A model generated the notes under the pieces. That model was not told where the DNA came from, did not search any database, and saw only the letters and a list, made by a program, of their open reading frames with translations. From an uncultured Bacteroidales bacterium (lineage in GTDB: Bacteria; Bacteroidota; Bacteroidia; Bacteroidales; Paludibacteraceae): a DNA stretch of 64,000 nt. Below are positions 51,007 through 60,728 of the stretch, piece by piece (position 1 is the stretch's first letter; each line of letters begins with the position of its first letter). The stretch covers positions 62,001 to 126,000 of the forward strand of contig CAKVEC010000004.1 in the NCBI GenBank assembly GCA_934728255.1. Direction: 5' to 3'. Position numbers and translations under genes: made by a program.

Positions 51007-54000
51007 TTACTTAACCAAGATGAGATAATTGGAGTTTCCGGCATCCATACCTGTCAGTGTTAAAATATATACCCCGGATTGGTCGGGCGCTACAAGTCCC
51101 ACTCCATCCGAAACGTATTGTGTACGGATATTCAGCCCGGAAGGAGTAAACCAGTGTGCAACAGTATTGACCGCACCTTTTATTCCGCGAATCTGCATAG
51201 GTTGTTGCGGAGCGACCAAGGTGGGTATATCCGGTTTTTCCTCGCTAGAAACAACAGTAGGTTTCACTGGACAGATAAATAACGAGACACCATCACTGAG
51301 ACGCGTAACGAGTGCAGTATATTCGGCATTGGCATCCAAGTTCGGTTCTGCATAATAATAGGATTGTGTGGCTCCCGGAATAGGCGCATTATCCTTATAC
51401 CATTGATAATCTGTAAAAGTATATCCGCCATTAAATTGGTCGTTACGAATTGCCAATATATCATTCCAACGCTGTGCAATCACACAAGAATTGTAGCGAA
51501 GTTCCAACGCAAACGGAAGTGTAACATTGCCACTAATAGAATCATAGAATGTTACGGTACCCCTATATATATCAGGGTGCAACATAGAATCAGCGGGGAT
51601 AGCGATATCCAGGACAGGCTGTTCGGGCAACTCTGCTCTCTTTATTTCCGGGAACAATGTATTGGTAAAACTTACAGAGTATGTATTCGTCCAACCTTGT
51701 ATGAATTTATAATTCAATGCGAAATCAGGGTCTCCGTGGCATGCTACAGCCAGTGTATCCATATCGACCATTAGTTTGTTATAAACACGCAGATTAAGCG
51801 TAAGCACACTATCACAGCCTGCTTCAGATTTAAGATACAGACGATAGTTTCCCGTTTCGGAGAACGTTTTTCCGCCTGCGGTATAGTTTTCTCCGCGCAT
51901 GATGAGGGTATCGATGGTTTGATAGACGGTATCAGTCATCTGCAGGTTGATTGTAACAAGACTATCACAGCCAGTGGAGGCATGGAAAGTATAGGTGTAT
52001 AATCCGGATTGTGCAAGATGTTCGGTTTGTGTAGCACCCAGTGTATCCACATAAACATAAGTATATTCCGTTCCAAAACATTGTTGAACAGGGATGGTAT
52101 CGAAATTGGTACCGATAGCAGGCAGAATATCGTTGATCAACAATGTATCCACACAATCGGACAGATGTGCAATGAGTTTTACATTCATTGCTCCGCCTTG
52201 GTTAGGGAAAGTATGAATTGGGGAAGGCTCATAAGAGGTTGTTCCGTCACCAAAATCCCACATTACCCAATCGACAGGTTTACCGGTTTCTGTTACCACA
52301 CCATTCATTTGATTGGTTTCCTTAACACAACTCAGATTGGTGAACCGCACCTCGTTTCGGCACTCTTTCGGTTGCCAATGCCAAGTGGCCTTTGCGGAGG
52401 GTTGGTACGGTTGTGCAGAGGCAGTAAGACTAAAATAGCAAGTGGTATCTTGTGCGAACATCAGATCAACCTGATAATGGCATGTATCCTGCGGCAACAC
52501 TTCATATGCCTGTTCGTGGCTCAGTATTTTCCCCGGTTCGACAACCTTATACCAACGATATTTGAAGCCATCGGGGGCAGTAAACTTGAGGTTTTCGACA
52601 GCACAAGACATACCCGTAAGTTGTCCGTCAGAGCACCCGAGTGTAAAATATGCATATCCATAGTGTCCGCCACCTCCGCAATCGTAGGTGGTCAGTTGGA
52701 TCGTAAGTGTCTCTCCGTCATGCTCTGCCAGATTGACCCCCACTGTAGTCCAATCTTTCCAGCGAACTTCTCCTGATTTGGTACAAGCATTCCAGTCTGC
52801 TGCAGCCGCAGCCTTATAGTCGAAATCCGCCGAAGCACATTTAGAGACCAAACGCCCGGTTTTATCCAAAACGCGGAGTAAGAATCCCGGATTGGGTTTG
52901 CAACCGTCGCCCGGTTTTTCCAATACGACTGCATACTTGAGGAGCAGCACCGGATTAACCGCGGCATCTACGTGGAACTTATACTCTATACGCTCCGCCT
53001 CACCGCCGGTATTCCAGTTGCCAAGACGTACGGATGCTATCTCGCCATCCGGTATGGTCTTCAATCCTCCACACGTCCGTGGATCTGTTTCATCCTGCCG
53101 AGTGTGTATCGTGTGTCGGCTGCCCTGTGAAACATATCCATAATCCACTTTCTTGTTTTTCCATGTAAGATTTGCGACCGGTGTATTTTGTACAGATTGT
53201 TCGGATATAAAGCAATTAGTGCTATCAAGTGTCAGGAAGTCGATGCAATGATTTTTGGGATCATATAAGAACTCAGATGTTTGTGCAGAGATGCTCTTCA
53301 AGTCATCTTCGCACAATGCACTCACATAAAAATCGCATACTCCATCCGGGATACCGGAGAAGGTAGCCGTGGTATCTGACACCACTTGCGTAGTCCATGT
53401 TTTTGTAGCATACGCATAACATCTCACCTCATAATTTGGGCTGGAGCCCTCCCAATCCAGACGAATCTGTTGGTTTCCCAGATTGGTGGTTTTGAGAGCA
53501 GTAGGCATAGGGCATTTGCCACTGTGAATGATATTGATATTATCCACGCAGGCTCCGGGGTTATACACACTATATTGACTGTTTGTCAGCCAAATAAATG
53601 CGAGCCGATGGTGCTTTCCGTCGGATGTAATTGTACTCCGATATGTTTTCCAAACGCCGCTCCCGCACAAACGTTCCGGCTCACCGGTTTCCGGCAAGAC
53701 ACATAATTTTAGGTCATTGGTAAGCGAAGCATTGGAACTATATTCTGCATAAACAGTATCCCCTCCGAAATCATCCGGAATCCAAGCGACATATAATCCC
53801 TCATCTACACCTGCTGTATATCCTACGGCACACCAATCAAACGAGATATCATAAGTTCCGGTACTGAGTGTTATATCGGTATAAGCAATAGCATACGAAC
53901 TATGCGCAACATAACACGCAGTCTTGTTGGTATCGGCAGAGATATACAGGCTCTGCATACCCGTATTGCAGATTGCGCTGCCTATATACCACTTATTCGG

Positions 54001-54156
54001 CACGGATTTAGCTGCATCGCCATTAGCCAATACCCATGTTTTATTTTGGATACTATCCTCGAAATCACATGTATATGATGCAGATACTTGTGCAGACAGA
54101 GATGCTGTTCCTAACAGGAAGAAGAACAAGAAGAAAATATACTGATTCACTTTCAT
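51007..54156 (-). CDS. Giant T9SS-type secreted surface protein with PKD and GCDS repeats
   Basis: A 1049-residue secreted protein. Signal peptide about 1-23 (SLSA-QV). An N-terminal jelly-roll opens with CDFEDSIQNKTW and is followed by an Fn3-like segment (about 215-300), a second large sandwich (about 360-520, KTIPDGEIASVRLGNWN), a PKD domain (about 630-665, WVMWDFGDGTTSYEP), and two repeats ending in GCDSLVTINL or GCDSVLTLNL (about 690-800). A YTFTDYQWYKD region (about 935) precedes a C-terminal T9SS-type signal (last 75 residues, ending SNYLILVK). Paralogue of the protein at 54190-57441. Last gene of the surface-protein operon. An adhesive role is inferred; no enzymatic motif was seen. 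Confidence 0.85.
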   Translation of the reverse strand: MKVNQYIFFLFFFLLGTASLSAQVSASYTCDFEDSIQNKTWVLANGDAAKSVPNKWYIGSAICNTGMQSLYISADTNKTACYVAHSSYAIAYTDITLSTGTYDISFDWCAVGYTAGVDEGLYVAWIPDDFGGDTVYAEYSSNASLTNDLKLCVLPETGEPERLCGSGVWKTYRSTITSDGKHHRLAFIWLTNSQYSVYNPGACVDNINIIHSGKCPMPTALKTTNLGNQQIRLDWEGSSPNYEVRCYAYATKTWTTQVVSDTTATFSGIPDGVCDFYVSALCEDDLKSISAQTSEFLYDPKNHCIDFLTLDSTNCFISEQSVQNTPVANLTWKNKKVDYGYVSQGSRHTIHTRQDETDPRTCGGLKTIPDGEIASVRLGNWNTGGEAERIEYKFHVDAAVNPVLLLKYAVVLEKPGDGCKPNPGFLLRVLDKTGRLVSKCASADFDYKAAAAADWNACTKSGEVRWKDWTTVGVNLAEHDGETLTIQLTTYDCGGGGHYGYAYFTLGCSDGQLTGMSCAVENLKFTAPDGFKYRWYKVVEPGKILSHEQAYEVLPQDTCHYQVDLMFAQDTTCYFSLTASAQPYQPSAKATWHWQPKECRNEVRFTNLSCVKETNQMNGVVTETGKPVDWVMWDFGDGTTSYEPSPIHTFPNQGGAMNVKLIAHLSDCVDTLLINDILPAIGTNFDTIPVQQCFGTEYTYVYVDTLGATQTEHLAQSGLYTYTFHASTGCDSLVTINLQMTDTVYQTIDTLIMRGENYTAGGKTFSETGNYRLYLKSEAGCDSVLTLNLRVYNKLMVDMDTLAVACHGDPDFALNYKFIQGWTNTYSVSFTNTLFPEIKRAELPEQPVLDIAIPADSMLHPDIYRGTVTFYDSISGNVTLPFALELRYNSCVIAQRWNDILAIRNDQFNGGYTFTDYQWYKDNAPIPGATQSYYYAEPNLDANAEYTALVTRLSDGVSLFICPVKPTVVSSEEKPDIPTLVAPQQPMQIRGIKGAVNTVAHWFTPSGLNIRTQYVSDGVGLVAPDQSGVYILTLTGMDAGNSNYLILVK

Positions 54157-54189
54157 AGTCTGATTATCATTATGTTATTTATTTTTATT

Positions 54190-57100
54190 TTATAAAACAA
54201 CAAGATGCTGTGTCCGGGTATTGCCATCTTGGTATTGGAACTCGACCAAATAGTTGCCCGGTAAAGTCGGGGCAATAATTTCTCCCTCTCCATTCGAAAG
54301 GGAAGTTGTAGAATACGTCTGTCCTAACGCAGTATAGACTTTGATTTGCATGACAGGCGATTCGTTATTTTCTCTACGAACAGGCAGGCGTTGCGCTGTG
54401 GTAGCCAAAGTAGGGAAAGGCGTAATATCATTATGCAGAGTAGGCGTAAATGCACAACTGCGGATAGTAGTGCCATCTGAGCGGGTGAGTGCAACACTAT
54501 ATTCCGATGTAAGTTCCAAAGGCTGATACAGATATGGTTTATTTTCGCCATCTATAAGTTGCCCATCCTTATACCACTGATATGCCGTAAAAGTATATCC
54601 GCCATTGTACTTGCTATTGAGGATAGCGAGTACATCATTCCACTTTTGTTCAATAATTGAAGCACGATACTGCACATCGAAATCCATGTCAAAGATCTGG
54701 TTTCCACACGAATGGTGCTGATAAAATTCCAACTGCACATGATAATGATTGGGTGTAGTAGTCTCCGGGAAAGGATATGTAATTTGGGTTTGCAGAGTAT
54801 CGTAAATCATCTGATTGTAGAAAGCATCTTGTGGAGTAGTACTTGTAAAACGAACTGCCAAACTATCGAAGTGATGCTGCAACATATGGTAATCAATAAT
54901 CAAGTTTTCCGCATCCGCACACAAAGTTGGCAGACTATCCACTTCAACCACGAACTTATCCACAATATGCAAGGAAAGATTTATTATACTATCACAGCCA
55001 TATTGATTGTACAATTTTTGCGGATAAACACCGGGATAGAGGAAACTTATACCATTTAATACATACGGGATATTGGAAGAGCAAATAGTATCACTAATAT
55101 ACTGCACAGGACTTTGTGGATAAACCGTCAAGTTGAGAAATGTGATGCTATCGCAGCCGGCCACATTTAATTTGGAATCCTGATAAATACCGGTTTCCGT
55201 GTAGGCTTGCTGCGCAAAAATATACGTTTCTCCTTCACATGTAGATGCCACAATCGTACTATCCTTCGTTTTGATAGAGGGAATGATAATAGTCTCTTGC
55301 AAGATACTATCACATAATCCCCCACCCAAGACGGCACGCAAAGAAACGAGGATAGTATCTCCATTGGCATCACACTCGATCAAAGGATTGTCAGCGGGAG
55401 TGGTTGAAGAGCCCGTTTTTGTTGTAAAATTCCATACGACTTGATCACATGCCTCTTGTGTATGTTTCTCATAATCATCATATTTCACCAGGACATGACT
55501 ACGATTGGTAAACTGAATAAAATTCCGGCAATTCTGCGGAACCGGTTTCCAATCGAACTGCGGTGCCGGATAGCGAGGTGCGAAGTCGGTTGAAAGTTGG
55601 TAACAGCAATCGGGGGCATCTTTCATACATGCGGTACAAGTATAAGTCTCATATCCTGCGTCTGCTTTTAGAATACGATCTGTTCCGACGACAGTTCCTT
55701 TCGAATCAGTCCAACGATAGTCGAATCCATCCGGTGCACTGACCTCGATCTGCGAGTTGCTACCACAGTTATCAGTTTGCAGCGAAGCAGATACACAATC
55801 CAATACATAGTAGGCATACCCGAAGTGCCCACCTTGTCCACAGTCTGTTGTGGTTACCCTTACCTTGAGCGTTCGGCCATGATAGCGCCGCAAGTCCAAA
55901 CCAATAGAAGTCCAGTCTTTCCAATAGATGTCATTGTACCCCTCCTTAGAGGTCTTGTTCCATTCGCTCGCATCGTCAAATTCAAAATTAGCCTCTCCAC
56001 AAGTAGCATCAATTTTTCTATCCAGAGAATCTAAGACTACGATATTGAAAGAGCATTGGTTTCCCGGGTGACTCGGGTCCTCAAAGACAATAGCATATTT
56101 AAGAATAAGAATTGCTTGTGATACAGAATCGACGACAAAGTTATATGTTACAGACTCACTCTCACTGCCATTATTCCAGTTGCCCAACCGGATAGATGCC
56201 AAATAACCATCCGGGATAGTCTGCAGCCCCGGCACACTTCTACCGAAAGCATCCCGACTATCAGTAGTAAGCGGATCTATTCTATCTTCTATCCAATTAA
56301 CGGTATGACGACTTTCCATGGCATCTTCCCCAAAATCGATTACACCGAGCGTTTGCGGATTGGGCCAAACATCCATACCACCATAGCGGCATTCAGTATC
56401 AGGTCCTGTTAAATCAATATAATTGATGCAATGGTTATCCGGGCACCAATATACGACATTATTCAAACTGGTATATGCACTCGTTTCATTACCCCGATAG
56501 CCACGAATACGTATATTAAAACTACCCTCTTCACGCATAGGGATAGCATACGTTTGTATAGTATCGTCGGAAGCGGTGATGTTCGTAAATCTGCTCCAAA
56601 GCGTGGCGTTGGTGCTTTTGATTTCCAAATCATGAATGGGAGAATTGGATTTCCAAGACACTACTAATGTAGAATCTTCGCAATGCATTTCCGCCGTCAT
56701 ATTGGTGGGTTTCTTGATAGTAGCGGAAGCAATCTGGATATTATCAATACATGCGCCCATACGGCACGAATCCTCCTCTGTATTGTTGTTAGCCCAGATG
56801 AACGCCAAAACAAAGTTGGTATTGAGGGAAGAAGAATTGACACTGATACTGGTTTCCGGGTTTGCGCCATCCCCCTTGATTGCATAGTTCTGCCATTTAT
56901 TACTTCCGGACAAAGATTCATATGTATTTGTTCCGTCTGTCAGTTTGCTCATTCGAGACAACACATTGCGATTTGTAAACAATCCGGACGTTTCGCTCAC
57001 ACAATCCAACAGACCATGTGTACCTCCCTTATTGTCGTTGTACATACCGGAAGTAAGCCACTGCTCGGGGATGATACATACATACAATTTGGATTTGCTA

Positions 57101-57441
57101 TCATCTCCTATACATTTCCAATCGAACGAGATATTATACGCCCCTGCCTTGGGAAAACGAATGGTTTGATATGCCATTACGACATTGGGCTGAAAACCAT
57201 AGCGCGTGGTGATACCACTATTGGAAGATATGTATAAGGAGCGCACCCCATCGGAGTAAGTGGCTCCACCGACCACCCATTGATCTGCAGCATTGGCACT
57301 ATTGGGATTAAGCGTCCACATCCGCTGAATCTCCGCATCGTCCTCAAAACTGCATAAGAAAGGCACGGTGATAGGCTGTTGCGCCAATAATACAGGAATG
57401 GAGAATACGTATAATAGTATGAATAAGAAATATCTACGCAT
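54190..57441 (-). CDS. Giant T9SS-type secreted surface protein, paralogue of the downstream gene
   Basis: A 1083-residue secreted protein with the same layout as its neighbour: signal peptide (about 1-20), jelly-roll starting CSFEDDAEIQRMW, an Fn3-like stretch, the QTIPDGYLASIRLGNWN sandwich, a PKD-like region (VVWNFTTKTGSS), repeats ending GCDSITFLNL and GCDSIINLSL, the YTFTAYQWYKDG block, and a C-terminal signal ending in NTRTQHLVVL. The two genes are 33 nt apart and diverge most in the middle. It follows the OmpA-fusion gene by 11 nt, so the four genes are likely one transcript. Likely exported by T9SS and displayed on the cell surface; ligand unknown. Confidence 0.85.
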   Translation of the reverse strand: MRRYFLFILLYVFSIPVLLAQQPITVPFLCSFEDDAEIQRMWTLNPNSANAADQWVVGGATYSDGVRSLYISSNSGITTRYGFQPNVVMAYQTIRFPKAGAYNISFDWKCIGDDSKSKLYVCIIPEQWLTSGMYNDNKGGTHGLLDCVSETSGLFTNRNVLSRMSKLTDGTNTYESLSGSNKWQNYAIKGDGANPETSISVNSSSLNTNFVLAFIWANNNTEEDSCRMGACIDNIQIASATIKKPTNMTAEMHCEDSTLVVSWKSNSPIHDLEIKSTNATLWSRFTNITASDDTIQTYAIPMREEGSFNIRIRGYRGNETSAYTSLNNVVYWCPDNHCINYIDLTGPDTECRYGGMDVWPNPQTLGVIDFGEDAMESRHTVNWIEDRIDPLTTDSRDAFGRSVPGLQTIPDGYLASIRLGNWNNGSESESVTYNFVVDSVSQAILILKYAIVFEDPSHPGNQCSFNIVVLDSLDRKIDATCGEANFEFDDASEWNKTSKEGYNDIYWKDWTSIGLDLRRYHGRTLKVRVTTTDCGQGGHFGYAYYVLDCVSASLQTDNCGSNSQIEVSAPDGFDYRWTDSKGTVVGTDRILKADAGYETYTCTACMKDAPDCCYQLSTDFAPRYPAPQFDWKPVPQNCRNFIQFTNRSHVLVKYDDYEKHTQEACDQVVWNFTTKTGSSTTPADNPLIECDANGDTILVSLRAVLGGGLCDSILQETIIIPSIKTKDSTIVASTCEGETYIFAQQAYTETGIYQDSKLNVAGCDSITFLNLTVYPQSPVQYISDTICSSNIPYVLNGISFLYPGVYPQKLYNQYGCDSIINLSLHIVDKFVVEVDSLPTLCADAENLIIDYHMLQHHFDSLAVRFTSTTPQDAFYNQMIYDTLQTQITYPFPETTTPNHYHVQLEFYQHHSCGNQIFDMDFDVQYRASIIEQKWNDVLAILNSKYNGGYTFTAYQWYKDGQLIDGENKPYLYQPLELTSEYSVALTRSDGTTIRSCAFTPTLHNDITPFPTLATTAQRLPVRRENNESPVMQIKVYTALGQTYSTTSLSNGEGEIIAPTLPGNYLVEFQYQDGNTRTQHLVVL

Positions 57442-57452
57442 ATGCTATTGCC

Positions 57453-59639
57453 TTAATAAACTTGTTGTATATTTTCTCCGTTGGTACTGAGAATTTCGAA
57501 TTCAACACGGCGGTTTTGCGCACGTCCTTCCTCGGTGTCATTGGTAGCAATCGGTTCAGTTTCTCCCTTACCATCAAACTCTATACGGTCGGCATCAATA
57601 CCACGCATAATAAGATTAGTACGCACTGCTTTGGCACGCCCGATAGACAAGCGCAGATTGGCAGCATCAGACCCTATAGCGTCAGTATGACCTGTGATAC
57701 GGATAGAAACACTTGGATTGTCGTGCAAGAAGTCAGCCAGATCACTCAGTGCTTCTTCCGATTCAGGAAGGATGGTAGTCTTATTAGTAGCAAAGTAGAG
57801 ATGGTTAATTTTCACCTTAACACCCTCTTTGATACGCTGCAAAAGCAGAGTAACGGTATCCTGATTGAAAGATACATCCTGCAATAGCGGCATATAGCCC
57901 GGACATATTGCATTGATAGTGTATTGCCCTGCTTCGAGATCACTGACAAACAGACCTTCGTCATTGGTAGCACCATGGTAAAGAATCGTGGTGTCTGCAC
58001 TTGCAGCGATGCGAATATCTGCTTCCAGAACTTGTTTGGTATCAGCATCCAAAGCGTATCCGCACAACGTATAGACAACCGGTTGTGGCAACGGGTGTAA
58101 TTGGAATTTTAAGGTGTCACCGAGATCCCTATGATGGCGATAATTCTCTATCGTATCACATGGCAGGAATCCTGATTTAGCCACCGCTACGCGATATGTA
58201 CCTTTCGGCAAGCGTGTTTGTGCCATACCTTTGCTATTGGAGGCCTTGTTCGTTACTTTATCCGATGCAGTATCCAGAATGCTAACTTGCGCTCCAGCAA
58301 TAGCCTTTCCTGTTTCAGCATTGGTAACTAATGCTAAGAAACGCGGTTTGGGTTCCGCAGGTAAAGAAAGCATCTTTTTATCCTTTCGCGGTAATTCATA
58401 GAACATTGTTACCTTGACTCCGACCAACAGGGGGTTCAGATACGCCTTACGTGCAGACTCTGTAGAGAGGGATGAACCATACGTGACTTTATTGTACAGA
58501 TCAGAGGGGGCAGCCAACGGCTGTCCATTGAGGACAGAGGTAAAATCAGCAGGTATGTCCGAAGCATTATCTTTTATGTTGGCAACATTATTGATATTCA
58601 GCACTCCATATTCCGCAAAAAGAGCCACCCGATAATGCATAGACCGAGCAAACCGCTGTGCATCCGTCATTTTCCTTTTGCTTTTGATCTGCGGTTGCAA
58701 CCAACGATCGAGACTTATGCCTATTTCTGCTGCAATAGCGGCATTAAAGCCAAAGCGTACAGGTTGTACCTGCTTATCGGCATTAAAGTCGTAGTTGTTG
58801 ACCAAAGCATGAGAGTACATGTTCTGCAGGTCATCAATCAGTTCTTTATCCGTAATTTTAGTGGTCAGTAATCCTGAAAGACGCGAAGTTCCCATGACGT
58901 TCAATCCCACTTTTCCTCCCAGTTGCCAATACCAATCAGGCAATTCCATACCAAACATAAGAGGAATTTGTATATATCCTGCCTGCCAATAATCCTGCAT
59001 TGTATAGTCGTAGGCATAGGTCATAGTCTCATATTGCTTTACGGGGAATGTACGTACTATATTTCCTAACTGTGTATGGGAATTGTACATCTGCCATTCA
59101 GCCCCAGTTGTAAATAGGAAACGCTTATACTGCAATTGATAGCCTAATCCGGCACCTCCTCCCACTCCACCGATGGTTTTCGGCAGGAAACCTAACGGAG
59201 TTTCCGCCTCATATGTAAAACTACGCGGAACAATAGCAGAGTATCCTATTTGCCCCCATAGACCTACCCGATGTGAGATGTCCCGTGTCATGTAGGCTGC
59301 TACTTTTGCATTATAGCGTTCCACTTTTGCTACCTGTTCCCTGTAATCCAATGCTTCCTGCTCCGGTGTTTTTGCAGGTACAGCGGTTTTTGTATTTTTC
59401 TTAGTTTGCTGCTTTGCAACCGTTTTAGACTTTTTCGCAGGAGCCTTTCGGACGTTGTTGTTCCGTGATTGCTTTTTCTTGACCGGTTGCTTGGGATTTG
59501 TCGCTTTCTTTGCAGTTGTCTTTCTCTGCGGAGTAGCAGCAGAGACCGTTGCAGACATTGTATCTCCCAGCAGAGACAGAACCGGAGTTCCCAGCAAGGA
59601 GAATACGAACAGGATTATAACTAAACAATGACGTTTCAT
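57453..59639 (-). CDS. Outer-membrane barrel fused to carboxypeptidase-regulatory-like and OmpA domains, with basic linker
   Basis: A 728-residue envelope protein. After a signal peptide (about 1-34) there is a Lys/Thr/Pro-rich basic stretch (about 35-92, histone-like in composition), a porin-type barrel (about 105-430; GGAGLGYQLQYKRFLFTTGAE and MLNPLLVGVKVTMFYELP-type strands), two carboxypeptidase-regulatory-like folds (about 437-515 and 525-600), and a C-terminal OmpA peptidoglycan-binding domain (about 610-725; ITGHTDAIG, the N-x2-LS-x2-RA helix, and NRRVEFEI). Its barrel is clearly related to the next upstream gene. It links the outer membrane to peptidoglycan and, from its position between T9SS-type adhesin genes, may anchor or assist their export, like the SprF and OmpA partners of SprB-type adhesins. 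Confidence 0.85.
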   Translation of the reverse strand: MKRHCLVIILFVFSLLGTPVLSLLGDTMSATVSAATPQRKTTAKKATNPKQPVKKKQSRNNNVRKAPAKKSKTVAKQQTKKNTKTAVPAKTPEQEALDYREQVAKVERYNAKVAAYMTRDISHRVGLWGQIGYSAIVPRSFTYEAETPLGFLPKTIGGVGGGAGLGYQLQYKRFLFTTGAEWQMYNSHTQLGNIVRTFPVKQYETMTYAYDYTMQDYWQAGYIQIPLMFGMELPDWYWQLGGKVGLNVMGTSRLSGLLTTKITDKELIDDLQNMYSHALVNNYDFNADKQVQPVRFGFNAAIAAEIGISLDRWLQPQIKSKRKMTDAQRFARSMHYRVALFAEYGVLNINNVANIKDNASDIPADFTSVLNGQPLAAPSDLYNKVTYGSSLSTESARKAYLNPLLVGVKVTMFYELPRKDKKMLSLPAEPKPRFLALVTNAETGKAIAGAQVSILDTASDKVTNKASNSKGMAQTRLPKGTYRVAVAKSGFLPCDTIENYRHHRDLGDTLKFQLHPLPQPVVYTLCGYALDADTKQVLEADIRIAASADTTILYHGATNDEGLFVSDLEAGQYTINAICPGYMPLLQDVSFNQDTVTLLLQRIKEGVKVKINHLYFATNKTTILPESEEALSDLADFLHDNPSVSIRITGHTDAIGSDAANLRLSIGRAKAVRTNLIMRGIDADRIEFDGKGETEPIATNDTEEGRAQNRRVEFEILSTNGENIQQVY

Positions 59640-59655
59640 AGACAGTTTTTATGGT

Positions 59656-60564
59656 TTAATCTTTGCAAATTACACAAGGTTTGCGCTGTGGCAACTCGAA
59701 TAATATTGTAGCCTTGATACCGACCTGATATTGGTGTACTTCAACATCACGCAGTTCGTTAGAGAGGAGTGCCGGAGTCATATAGAATTGCAGACCGCTG
59801 TCAGCAGTTTCGCGATAGCCAAGTCGATCCCCAGTAGAAACATTACGGTGGATATTAAGTATTCCATAATCAGCATATAGCGCGACATAGAACCTTTGCT
59901 TTGGTTTTGGGACATCTGCCCCCGTCATGGAGATTAAGTCTCCCAATCGCATTCCGATCTCCATATGCGCCAATATGTCAATGTTCCACGTCAGTGGAAG
60001 TTTGCCACTTGATACAGGCGAGGTCTGGAATTGATGATTAGGCATATCTTCAAACACTCCGATATATCGTTCGTATTCACCTTTGGTGGTAAGCATAGCG
60101 GAGGATTCAGTTCGTCCGAAAAAATTATATGAGAATTTCGGTCCTAAGAGGAAGTAGAACTTACGGAACTCTCCGCCAAATAATACGGGGATATTCAAAT
60201 TTAAGGAATGACACACATCTCTTCCATCGGAGGCATCTGCAATCAATGTAAAAGGCATTCCTTCGGTATCTATCATATTCAGATTGCGTTGCACCCCTGT
60301 CATAGAATGGGTGTTATAGAGATAATAGCCTTCTATACCCGTGGAGAAAAGAAAATGATTATAATATACTCTATACCCCACTCCGATATTAGCAGCAACA
60401 CCGGTTCCCGATTTGAGATCCGCCGCCTTATTGTCGAGCGATGCATAGCCGATGGCCGCATCGACCGATAAAAAATGGTGTCTCTCAGGTGTCAAACGTG
60501 TGTAAGCGCCTGACACTTGAGAGAAACCCAACAAGATTGCTAAAAGATAGCAATGCGATTTCAT
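59656..60564 (-). CDS. Outer-membrane beta-barrel protein, paralogue of the barrel in the OmpA fusion
   Basis: A 302-residue barrel protein. I chose the ATG at 60564 (MKSHCYLLAILLGFSQ) for its signal peptide (about 1-20), not the longer ORF that begins in a repeat region. Barrel strands include AANIGVGYRVYYNHFLFSTGIE, LNLNIPVLFGGEF, FYFLLGPKFSYNFFG and QVGIKATILFELP, which align with those of the OmpA-fusion neighbour. The fold resembles PorT/outer-membrane barrel proteins. It starts the four-gene group to 51007 and is separated by 16 nt from the OmpA fusion gene. Partner of the surface proteins is inferred from context only. Confidence 0.85.
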   Translation of the reverse strand: MKSHCYLLAILLGFSQVSGAYTRLTPERHHFLSVDAAIGYASLDNKAADLKSGTGVAANIGVGYRVYYNHFLFSTGIEGYYLYNTHSMTGVQRNLNMIDTEGMPFTLIADASDGRDVCHSLNLNIPVLFGGEFRKFYFLLGPKFSYNFFGRTESSAMLTTKGEYERYIGVFEDMPNHQFQTSPVSSGKLPLTWNIDILAHMEIGMRLGDLISMTGADVPKPKQRFYVALYADYGILNIHRNVSTGDRLGYRETADSGLQFYMTPALLSNELRDVEVHQYQVGIKATILFELPQRKPCVICKD

Positions 60565-60579
60565 TCTACATTTATTTAT

Positions 60580-60720
60580 GCTTTCGCAAACAGGGATAGT
60601 GCACCTATCCATTCGGTATCCACAGCGGAATCACCCACTAATCACCCACTAATCACCCACTCTTGATACGGTAAGGTTATAGAAATCCGAAGAAGGAATA
60701 CTACACCTCTTTGCGAAAGC
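60580..60720. repeat. 141-bp MITE-like element with 11-bp terminal inverted repeats
   Basis: GCTTTCGCAAA (60580-60590) and TTTGCGAAAGC (60710-60720) are perfect inverted repeats. Inside are a small palindrome (GGATAG / CTATCC, 60594-60610) and the 11-bp array at 60629-60661. The terminal repeats could equally form a terminator for the upstream gene. Confidence 0.5.
60629..60661. repeat. 11-bp tandem array, three copies (AATCACCCACT)
   Basis: Three exact units. The head includes CCTATCC and GGTATCCACAGCGG; the tail is CTCTTGATACG, similar to the tail of the array at 18251-18283. It lies between the partial adhesin gene and the barrel gene. Confidence 0.92.
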
Positions 60721-60728
60721 CCAATTAA

